DNA from: Solirubrobacterales bacterium
GTDB lineage: Bacteria > Actinomycetota > Thermoleophilia > Solirubrobacterales > Solirubrobacteraceae
Assembly: GCA_019240015.1 (NCBI GenBank)
Contig: JAFAZB010000374.1
Span: 1 to 5,257, forward strand
Reading direction: 5' to 3'
Length of the DNA: 5,257 nucleotides
Part shown: positions 1 through 4,605 of the stretch, piece after piece
Layout of the letters: every line of letters begins with the position of its first letter
Position numbering within the stretch: the stretch's first letter is position 1
Made by a program: the position numbers and the translations under genes
Notes under the pieces: model-generated
The model's input: only the letters and a program-made list of their open reading frames with translations
Database searches by the model: none
What the model was told of the DNA's origin: nothing

Positions 1-15
1 AACGGCTGCTGACAC
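1..15 (-). CDS. 5' end of a leftward gene, possibly the TetR-family regulator of the adjacent palindrome (partial)
   Basis: Only five codons are visible, reading M-S-A-A-V from a GTG at 15-13 and running off the left edge, so the product cannot be identified. The start is supported by a strong Shine-Dalgarno sequence, AAGGAG at 27-22, six bases upstream of the GTG. An in-frame GTG at 30-28 is an alternative start but has no ribosome binding site. The gene faces away from the membrane-protein gene at 215, and its leader contains the perfect palindrome at 53-84. Divergent placement beside such an operator is typical of TetR-family repressors that control themselves, so that is the best guess for either the product or its controller. 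This is inference from context, not from protein sequence. Confidence 0.4.
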
Positions 16-52
16 CGGCGTCTCCTTCACGGTCTGTTGTCTGCCAGGCGCT

Positions 53-84
53 CGGTATAGTGCACCGATCGGTGCACTATACCG
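53..84. promoter_or_regulatory. Perfect 32-bp palindromic operator, TetR-like
   Basis: The half-site CGGTATAGTGCACCGA (53-68) is followed without spacer by its exact reverse complement (69-84). The core TGCACCGATCGGTGCA resembles operators bound by homodimeric TetR-family repressors. TATAGT occurs on each strand (56-61 forward, 81-76 reverse) and could serve as a -10 element in either direction, which would put the operator directly over divergent promoters. No good -35 is visible at 17 bp on either strand. It lies 38 bp upstream of the GTG at 15 (minus) and 130 bp upstream of the GTG at 215 (plus), so the leftward gene is the more likely target. Confidence 0.7.
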
Positions 85-214
85 GGACGTCCGATCGGGC
101 GTCTCTCGCTCGCCGTGGGCGATCGGTTGATCGTCGATCACGGCCAGAGCTCCAGCCTGGCTGCGATCAGCCACCGCTCCTTCGCACGATAACCGCGGAT
201 AGGGTGGGGTCGCA

Positions 215-754
215 GTGGGCCGCTTTGAAGGCTTCTTCACCGCAAGCGCGGGCGCGTCCGCCGCCATCTTGGGGTTGCTGGTCGTCGCCCTCTCGGTCGT
301 CAACGCGGATGACGCGAACCCGACAACCCGGGAGTTGCGAACTGTCTTGGCCGGGAGCGCCTTCGTTGTCCTGGTAGACATCTTCTTCGTCTCGATCGTG
401 GCCTTGACGGGGGGCCCGGTCGTCCTGGGGCTATCAAGCGTCGCAATGGCGACCATCGGCCTGCTGGCGACCAGACTGCTGATCCCGAGGGCAAAGCGGG
501 CTGGAAACTTCTCTCGCGGCTCTCGCAATCGGAGGCTGAATCTCGCCTTCGCGTCGATTTCGGTTGTGGGCTACTCGGCGCAGCTTGGCCTCGGCGTAGC
601 GCTCCTCACCAACACCCATAGTGCTGCGCTGCAACGGGCCTTGGTGCTCGTCCTGGTGGCTTTTTATGGCAACGCCCTGGCTCGGGCGTGGGAGGTCACC
701 GGGATAACCCGGCGAGGATCGTCGGCACCGACATCGCCGCATCCGCTGTCGTAG
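215..754 (+). CDS. Small multi-pass membrane protein of unknown function
   Basis: The 179-residue product is strongly hydrophobic, with about five predicted membrane helices at residues 7-29, 46-64, 68-88, 109-131 and 140-158. A short charged loop (residues 31-43) follows helix 1, and a basic stretch (91-107, rich in Arg/Lys) between helices 3 and 4 is probably cytoplasmic. The first helix, FFTASAGASAAILGLLVVAL, recalls a group of uncharacterised bacterial membrane proteins that begin with a similar FF-x-A-x-AGA pattern. I recognise the style but no function. No enzymatic motif is visible. The GTG start is preceded by a G-rich stretch (GGGTGGGG, 202-209) and by TAGGGT (200-205), so a weak ribosome binding site or a near-leaderless start are both possible. 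The palindrome at 53-84 lies upstream, but 130 bp is far for direct control. It converges on the VOC gene. Confidence 0.75.
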   Translation: MGRFEGFFTASAGASAAILGLLVVALSVVNADDANPTTRELRTVLAGSAFVVLVDIFFVSIVALTGGPVVLGLSSVAMATIGLLATRLLIPRAKRAGNFSRGSRNRRLNLAFASISVVGYSAQLGLGVALLTNTHSAALQRALVLVLVAFYGNALARAWEVTGITRRGSSAPTSPHPLS

Positions 755-775
755 CCCAGGTGCGTGTGGCCGGCG

Positions 776-790
776 GCCGGGCCTCCCGGC
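776..790. terminator. GC-rich hairpin between convergent genes, possible bidirectional terminator
   Basis: GCCGGG (776-781), loop CCT, then CCCGGC (785-790) forms a perfect six-pair stem, extendable by one G-U pair. It sits between the stop of the membrane-protein gene (754) and the stop of the leftward VOC gene (792). There is no U-tract on either side, so a role as an intrinsic terminator is only suggested by its position. Confidence 0.35.
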
Positions 791-791
791 T

Positions 792-1136
792 TCAGACGGG
801 CTGCCACAGCTCGATTCGATTGCCCTCGGGGTCGGTGACCCAGCCGAATCGACCGATTCCCTCCGCGCCCTGCATCTCCTCGGCCACGTCCGCTCCGCCG
901 GCGCGCAGCTGCGCGAGCATCGCCTCCAGGTCGCGAACTCGGAAGTTCAGCATGGCCTGCTGGCCGGCGGACCCGAAATAGTCGGTCTCGGATTCGAACG
1001 TCGCGAACACGGTCGGCCCGGGCTCTTGGTGCCAGACGCCGTTCACATCGACATCCAGTCCGAGGCAATCGCGATACCAAGCACTCAGGGCTGCCGGATC
1101 GGTCGCCCGCATGAAATGTCCGCCGATCCCAAGCAC
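792..1136 (-). CDS. VOC (glyoxalase/bleomycin-resistance fold) family protein
   Basis: The 114-residue product is the size of a single-domain vicinal oxygen chelate protein and shows two beta-alpha-beta-beta-beta modules, about residues 3-55 and 60-113. Visible family marks are GGHFMRATDPAALSAWYRDC at the start, with His7 at the usual first metal-ligand position, and GWVTDPEGNRIELW at residues 98-111, with Glu109 at the last ligand position. At the middle position (QAMLNFRV, residues 60-67) Asn64 stands where His or Gln is common. The close subgroup is generally annotated only as glyoxalase-like, and the substrate is unknown. The GTG at 1136 must be the start: the frame is closed by a TGA at 1160-1158, and the internal ATG at 1112 would remove His7. 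The Shine-Dalgarno sequence is weak (CGGAA). A decayed DUF1330-like gene lies directly upstream on the same strand, so the pair may once have been an operon and the VOC gene may have lost its original promoter. Confidence 0.88.
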   Translation of the reverse strand: MLGIGGHFMRATDPAALSAWYRDCLGLDVDVNGVWHQEPGPTVFATFESETDYFGSAGQQAMLNFRVRDLEAMLAQLRAGGADVAEEMQGAEGIGRFGWVTDPEGNRIELWQPV

Positions 1137-1149
1137 GCGTTCCGTGTCG

Positions 1150-1330
1150 CCATCTTGTCAGAGCGACGCTCGATTGATACAAGCGGTTGCGCGCTCGCGA
1201 TCGGGAAACTCGATCGGGATCAGGCGTCGCGAAACTGGCCCTCCTGGACGTCCACCGGGCCGCCATGAATCACGAAGCGACCGCCGAAGGCCTCGCGGAT
1301 GGCGTCAATCCGCTCCAGATATGTCTGCCA
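1150..1330 (-). pseudogene. Frameshifted and 5'-truncated DUF1330-like gene remnant
   Basis: Three minus-strand frames together read like the second half of a DUF1330-family protein, a small ferredoxin-like fold of unknown function. From about 1321 to 1223 one frame gives YLERIDAIREAFGGRF followed by VIHGGPVDVQEG, then a TGA at 1222-1220. The next frame continues RLIPIEFPDRERATA (about 1226-1182). The third gives YQSSVAL (about 1179-1159), where the family usually has a W-Y-x-S-x-x-Y pattern; one missing base at about 1180 would restore the Trp. The N-terminal third is absent and no start codon is present. Family assignment is from recalled motif spacing (GGR-F-x-x-x-GG-P-x-x-x-x-EG, then IEFP), not from a search. 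Frameshifts could be sequencing errors, but the missing 5' end argues for real decay. Confidence 0.6.
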
Positions 1331-1338
1331 GCACCAGG

Positions 1339-1566
1339 TCGCGCAATTACGTCCGCCGTAACGAGACCTCGCTGATCCAGGTCGGCGAAGCCCTTGGACA
1401 GGGCGTGGGCATCCTCGTGGCCGGTCTTCTCAGCAGCCTCATGTCACTGAACGTGCTGCTCAACGCACAGGGAGGCTGCTACGTCACATGCGCGCTCATC
1501 GCGCTAGCCGGCCTCGCCCGACCACGACGACGCAGGATCACGCGAACCCTCGCCACGGCACCCTGA
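1339..1566 (+). pseudogene. C-terminal remnant of an MFS-type transporter
   Basis: The plus frame ending at the TGA 1564-1566 reads about 75 residues with a polar turn (RRNETSLIQ) leading into the helix VGEALGQGVGILVAGLL, then a second hydrophobic segment (about 1471-1515) and a basic tail. This is the pattern of the last two helices of a major facilitator superfamily exporter, where an R-x-R loop precedes helix 11. A full MFS protein is about 400 residues, so at least four fifths is missing. Sequence upstream of about 1339 in this frame is not transporter-like and there is no plausible start with a ribosome binding site. The left end abuts the truncated DUF1330-like remnant on the opposite strand, which marks a rearrangement junction. 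Assignment is by motif recognition only. Confidence 0.55.
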
Positions 1567-1582
1567 CACGCCCGGGCTGCCA

Positions 1583-1594
1583 TAGGATCACCCG
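1583..1594 (+). promoter_or_regulatory. Candidate -10 element giving a leaderless cupin mRNA
   Basis: TAGGAT at 1583-1588 fits the TAnnnT form of actinobacterial -10 elements and ends 6 bases before the GTG at 1595, so transcription would start at or next to the start codon. No Shine-Dalgarno sequence precedes that GTG. The best -35-like hexamer, CTGACA at 1563-1568, is only 14 bases away, so the -35 is weak or absent. Confidence 0.4.
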
Positions 1595-1996
1595 GTGCCG
1601 TTCACGCTCAGGAACCTCAAGGAGGACCTTGAGGACATCGGCTCCAGGTTCGATGGTTCGCCGGACCTGGAGTTCCGCTTGGCGACCCGGGCGCTCGAGC
1701 TCGAGCATTCCGGCCTGGGCTACCAGCGTGTCCCGCCCGGCTATCGCTTTCCGTACGGCCATACCCACAAGAAGCAGGAGGAGATCTACGTGGTCCTGCG
1801 CGGGAGCGGGCGGATCAAGGTCGACGACGAGATCGTCGAACTCAAGGAATGGGACGCGGTGCGCGTCCCGCCCGGTGCGTGGCGAGGCTACGAGGCCGGG
1901 GCGGAGGGCCTCGAGCTCCTCGTCATCGGCGCGCCTCATCTTGGCGAGGCTCCGCGTGAGGACGTGGAGGGCCGGCGCGACTGGTGGGCCGACTAG
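1595..1996 (+). CDS. Small single-domain cupin protein
   Basis: The 133-residue product has one cupin barrel (about residues 40-115). Cupin motif 1 is clear: PPGYRFPYGHTHKKQEEIYV with His56, His58 and Glu63, then Gly70 at the canonical spacing. Motif 2 (WDAVRVPPGAWRGYEAG, residues 86-102) keeps the P-x-G turn, but the usual metal-binding His is Arg97. Metal binding by three residues, or a non-catalytic binding role, is therefore possible. I recall the W-R form from other small stand-alone cupins but cannot confirm how common it is. The C-terminus ends in an acidic and Trp-rich tail (DWWAD). No pathway partner is next to it: both neighbours are decayed genes, so it is probably a monocistronic housekeeping or stress-type cupin with an unknown ligand. 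The GTG start is chosen for the -10-like TAGGAT just upstream and because the cupin homology begins soon after. A long minus-strand frame overlaps it but is not coding. Confidence 0.85.
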   Translation: MPFTLRNLKEDLEDIGSRFDGSPDLEFRLATRALELEHSGLGYQRVPPGYRFPYGHTHKKQEEIYVVLRGSGRIKVDDEIVELKEWDAVRVPPGAWRGYEAGAEGLELLVIGAPHLGEAPREDVEGRRDWWAD

Positions 1997-2019
1997 AAGC
2001 GACCGAGCGCTAGGGCTCC

Positions 2020-2242
2020 CTATGCCGCTTGGACGAGGTGGTCGCTCGAACGCCCAAACTGTCGCGGCCGATCGGGTTCGGGCGCCCGTCTTGTCGAAGA
2101 TGTGCTGGACGTGGTGGCCCGCGGTCTTGACCGAGATCCCGAGGGCCTCGGCGATCTCCTCGTTGGACTTGCCGGACGCGAGCGAGAGCAGGACCTCGAG
2201 CTCGCGGTCGGTGAGGCCGCCAGGCAGCTGGCGTGGCGACTT
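2020..2242 (-). pseudogene. LuxR-type HTH domain remnant
   Basis: The minus strand encodes a clear LuxR/GerE DNA-binding domain. GLTDRELEVLLSLASGKSNE begins at about 2218. EIAEALGIS and the recognition helix region VKTAGHHVQHIFDKTGARTR follow. A full regulator would carry a receiver, ATPase or other sensor domain upstream, but here the frame upstream runs through unrelated sequence into the operator and promoter of the next gene. At the 3' end the main frame passes WAFE (about 2045) and runs on without a natural stop. A neighbouring frame reads SDHLVQAA and stops at 2022-2020, where such domains normally end, so one frameshift lies near 2043-2047. The orphan domain is most likely a decayed leftover. 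A short expressed HTH protein cannot be excluded. It fills the 335-bp gap between the cupin and the regulator. Confidence 0.75.
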
Positions 2243-2284
2243 ACGACGCGGTGGCCCATCCGCACGGCGTGAGAGAGACCGCAA

Positions 2285-2304
2285 ATCACACAAATTTGTG
2301 TGAT
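2285..2304. promoter_or_regulatory. Perfect 20-bp palindromic operator upstream of the GbsR/MarR-type regulator
   Basis: ATCACACAAA (2285-2294) is followed by its exact reverse complement (2295-2304). It is AT-rich in a GC-rich setting and its centre lies 37 bp upstream of the regulator start. The right half overlaps a -35-like TTGTGT (2296-2301). A second copy of the half-site, TTTGTGTATT (2313-2322, compare TTTGTGTGAT at 2295-2304), lies 18 bp downstream and covers the -10. Size and symmetry suit a dimeric winged-helix repressor, so autoregulation of the downstream operon is the simplest reading. Confidence 0.7.
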
Positions 2305-2324
2305 CTCAGATTTTTGTGTATTCT
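2296..2324 (+). promoter_or_regulatory. Promoter of the regulator-exporter operon, probably leaderless
   Basis: TTGTGT (2296-2301) and TATTCT (2319-2324) are separated by exactly 17 bases and resemble sigma-70-type -35 and -10 hexamers. The expected transcription start falls at about 2331-2332, on the GTG start codon, and no ribosome binding site is present upstream, so the mRNA is probably leaderless. The palindrome at 2285-2304 overlaps the -35, as expected for repression. Confidence 0.6.
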
Positions 2325-2331
2325 GTGGTCC

Positions 2332-2844
2332 GTGCCAATCGACGCCGAGCTCACGTTCGCCGACCATTTCGGGCGGTTCTATGCACGCCGGTATGGGTTC
2401 CCACCCATGATTGGGCGCCTGATCGGTTATCTCGCGGTGTGCGATCCGCCGGAGCAGAGCATCAACGAGCTGGCCGAGGCGCTGTTGGCGAGCCGGAGCG
2501 CGATCGCGAACGCGATCAAGTCGCTCGAGGCGATGCGCCTGCTGACCCGCACACGGGCCGCGGGCGAGCGGATGGATCGGGTCCGGATCGATACGTACTC
2601 GCCAAATGCGACCGGGCTGGACAGCTCTGAGTATGAGGAGCTGCGCGAGCTCGTCCGTGAAGGGCTGCAGGTGCTGGAGGACGAGCCGGTCGAGCGCCGC
2701 GCCGTACTGCTCGAGATGTCCGCGTTCGCGGACTTCCTGCTCGAGTGGATACCGCGGATGCGCAAGGGGTGGGAGGAGCGTCGCGCGGCCCTGGTCGACG
2801 CCGGAGAGCTGCCGCAGCGGCCCGAGCATAGGGGTCGGCGATGA
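2332..2844 (+). CDS. GbsR/MarR-family winged-helix transcriptional regulator
   Basis: The 170-residue protein has an N-terminal winged helix and a C-terminal helical region, the plan of GbsR/MarR-type regulators. ELTFADHFGRFYARRYGFPP (residues 5-24) is a typical family opening. The HTH covers about residues 43-70 (SINELAEALLA, then SRSAIANAIKSLEAMRLL), and the wing with its R-x-x-x-GERMDRV strand covers 72-88. The acidic helical region 97-155 probably dimerises. I chose the GTG at 2332 because it falls at the predicted transcription start and begins the conserved part. An upstream in-frame ATG at 2233 would translate through the operator and promoter. The stop overlaps the next start as ATGA (2841-2844), so it is translationally coupled to the ABC ATPase gene. 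The context implies it controls this exporter, probably by repression relieved by a ligand; the ligand is unknown. Confidence 0.85.
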   Translation: MPIDAELTFADHFGRFYARRYGFPPMIGRLIGYLAVCDPPEQSINELAEALLASRSAIANAIKSLEAMRLLTRTRAAGERMDRVRIDTYSPNATGLDSSEYEELRELVREGLQVLEDEPVERRAVLLEMSAFADFLLEWIPRMRKGWEERRAALVDAGELPQRPEHRGRR

Positions 2845-3797
2845 ACGCCGGGCGAGCGCCGTCAATCACTGCGTCGGGTCTGTGCAAGTCGTTTGGCGAG
2901 GCGCCGGTACTCGACCGCGTCGACCTGACCGTCGCCGAGGGGACCGTGTTCGCACTGCTCGGTCCCAACGGCGCGGGCAAGACGACGATCGTGCGGATCC
3001 TGTCCACCCTGATCAAGGCTGACTCAGGCGAAGCGAGCGTCGCCGGCCACGACCTGCTCGGCGACCCGGACGGAGTTCGTGCGGCGATCGGAGTGACCGG
3101 GCAGTTCTCCGCCATCGACGCGCTCATGACCGGCGAGGAAAACCTGCGCTTGATGGCCGACCTGCACCACCTCGGCCGCGTGGCGGGGCAGGCCCGGATC
3201 GCGGAGCTGCTTGAGCGGTTCGACCTTGCGGACGCCGGCCGGCGGCCGGCGTCGACCTACTCGGGCGGGATGCGCCGGCGGCTGGACTTGGCGATGACCC
3301 TCGTCGGCTCGCCGCGGGTGATCTTCCTCGACGAGCCCACGACCGGCCTCGATCCGCGCAGCCGCCGCACGATGTGGGACAGCATCCGTGACCTGGTGGC
3401 CAGCGGGGTCACGATCCTGCTCACCACCCAGTACCTGGATGAGGCGGACCATCTGGCGGACCGGATCGCGGTGCTGGACCACGGCCGGATCGTCGCCGAA
3501 GGCAGCGCCGAGGAGCTCAAGCGGCGCATCCCGGGCGGACACGTCCAACTGCAGTTCGCCACCCCAGAGGCGATGCGCGCCGCCGTGGACTTGCTCGACG
3601 CCGGTTCACGCGACGACGAGCGGCTCCTTCTCCAGGTCCCAGGCGACGGCGGTGTCAGCTCGTTGCGGCGGCTGCTCGCGCAGCTCGACGATGCCGATGT
3701 CGAGGTCGAGCAACTGTCGATCCACACACCGGACCTCGATGACGTGTTCTTCGCGGTCACCGGTCACCCGACCGCAGAGCAGGCCGGTGTGGGATGA
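2841..3797 (+). CDS. DrrA-type ABC transporter ATP-binding protein
   Basis: This 318-residue protein is the cytoplasmic ATPase that powers export through the permease encoded next. All nucleotide-binding motifs are present: Walker A GPNGAGKTT (residues 41-49), Q-loop Gln88 in GVTGQFSAID, signature YSGGM (140-144), Walker B VIFLDE (160-165) with catalytic Glu165, and D-loop GLD (169-171). The switch residue that is His in most ABC proteins is Gln197 in LLTTQYLDEAD. That TTQYL-x-EAD form is characteristic of the daunorubicin-resistance DrrA family, so it supports the assignment and is not a defect. A C-terminal extension (about 232-318), including the PDLDDVFF motif, is also usual for DrrA-like proteins. 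Substrates in this family include anthracyclines, other natural products and lipids, and the substrate here cannot be read from sequence. The start and stop each overlap the neighbouring gene by 4 bp, indicating tight coupling. Confidence 0.93.
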   Translation: MNAGRAPSITASGLCKSFGEAPVLDRVDLTVAEGTVFALLGPNGAGKTTIVRILSTLIKADSGEASVAGHDLLGDPDGVRAAIGVTGQFSAIDALMTGEENLRLMADLHHLGRVAGQARIAELLERFDLADAGRRPASTYSGGMRRRLDLAMTLVGSPRVIFLDEPTTGLDPRSRRTMWDSIRDLVASGVTILLTTQYLDEADHLADRIAVLDHGRIVAEGSAEELKRRIPGGHVQLQFATPEAMRAAVDLLDAGSRDDERLLLQVPGDGGVSSLRRLLAQLDDADVEVEQLSIHTPDLDDVFFAVTGHPTAEQAGVG

Positions 3798-4597
3798 GCA
3801 GCTTGGCCTACACCCTCACTGACTCCAGGACGCTGCTGCGGCGCAACTTGCTGCGCCTGCGGCGCTACCCGTCGATGACGCTGATGCTGGTCGGGATGCC
3901 GATCGTGTTCATGCTGCTGTTCGTCTACGTGTTCGGCGGCCAACTCAGCCACGGCCTCAGCGGTGCCCTCGCCGGCGGGCACCTCGGCCGCGCCGGCTAC
4001 CTCAACTACGTCACCCCGGGGATCCTGTTGATGTCAGTCGCCGCCACCGTTCAGGGCACCGCGATCGTCGTCGCGATGGACATGACCGGCGGGATCATCG
4101 ACCGGTTCCGCACGATGGCGATCGCCCGCGCCGCGGTGCTCACCGGCCACGTGCTTGCCAGCCTCATCCAAACGCTGGCGAGCATCGCCGTGGTCCTCGC
4201 CGTCGCGATCGCGCTCGGCTTCCGACCGACGGCCGGTCCGCTCGGCTGGCTTGGTGCGATCGGACTGATCGCGTTGTTCGCGTTCGCGCTCATCTGGCTG
4301 GCCACCGCGCTCGGGCTCGCCGCCAAGAGCGTCGAGACGGCGAGCAACACCCCGATGTTCCTGACCTTGCTTCCGTTCCTGGGCAGCGGCTTCGTCCCCA
4401 CGGGAACGATGCCGGCCGGCCTGCGCCAGTTCGCCGCCTACCAGCCCTTCACGCCCGTCACCGAAACCCTCCGCGGGCTGCTCACCGGAACCCACGTCGG
4501 CACCCATGCAATCGTCGCGGTCGCATCGAGCGTCGGCATCGCCGCGGCCTCGTACCTATGGGCGCGACGTCTCTACGAGCGCCGTCAACCAAGATGA
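3794..4597 (+). CDS. DrrB-type ABC-2 family transporter permease
   Basis: The 267-residue integral membrane protein is the expected partner of the preceding ATPase, forming a 2+2 exporter in the cytoplasmic membrane. Six helices are apparent at about residues 28-48, 75-97, 117-142, 150-176, 186-203 and 238-256, the ABC-2 membrane fold. A basic N-terminal stretch (RRNLLRLRRYP, 16-26) precedes helix 1. The region 101-113 (IIDRFRTMAIARA), after helix 2, is the usual coupling-helix segment for the ATPase. FVPTGTMPAGLRQFAAYQPF (200-219) followed by TPVTETLRGLL matches the conserved signature near the C-terminus of DrrB-like permeases. The ATG overlaps the ATPase stop as ATGA (3794-3797), giving near-stoichiometric coupled translation. 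Length is normal and no lesion is visible. The stop lies 8 bp from the convergent kinase gene, with no hairpin between them. Confidence 0.92.
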   Translation: MSSLAYTLTDSRTLLRRNLLRLRRYPSMTLMLVGMPIVFMLLFVYVFGGQLSHGLSGALAGGHLGRAGYLNYVTPGILLMSVAATVQGTAIVVAMDMTGGIIDRFRTMAIARAAVLTGHVLASLIQTLASIAVVLAVAIALGFRPTAGPLGWLGAIGLIALFAFALIWLATALGLAAKSVETASNTPMFLTLLPFLGSGFVPTGTMPAGLRQFAAYQPFTPVTETLRGLLTGTHVGTHAIVAVASSVGIAAASYLWARRLYERRQPR

Positions 4598-4605
4598 TCA
4601 CGCGC

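Noticed and set aside
85..214. Small RNA or riboswitch in the spacer before the membrane-protein gene
   Set aside because: There are short GATCG-rich partial repeats (such as TGATCGTCGATCA near 128-140), but no convincing long stem or conserved motif; nothing assignable.
664..1266. A 200-codon minus-strand open frame over the VOC gene
   Set aside because: Arg-rich out-of-frame shadow; the VOC protein frame explains this strand. Its YQSS stretch belongs to the DUF1330-like remnant.
1538..2293. A 251-codon minus-strand open frame spanning the cupin gene
   Set aside because: Only its first third is meaningful (the LuxR HTH remnant). The rest is antisense to the intact cupin and has low-complexity Arg/Leu/Pro composition.
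2233..2331. Upstream ATG extension of the regulator (33 extra residues)
   Set aside because: It would put the operator and promoter inside the coding region, and the extra residues do not resemble the family N-terminus.
2020..2865. A 281-codon minus-strand open frame antisense to the regulator
   Set aside because: It has no recognisable motif except the last few residues, which are the displaced C-terminus of the LuxR remnant. The plus strand clearly encodes the GbsR/MarR-type protein.
3426..3434. Missing H-loop histidine in the ABC ATPase as a sign of inactivity
   Set aside because: Gln at this place in a TTQYLDEAD context is the normal form in DrrA-like ATPases, and all other catalytic motifs are intact.
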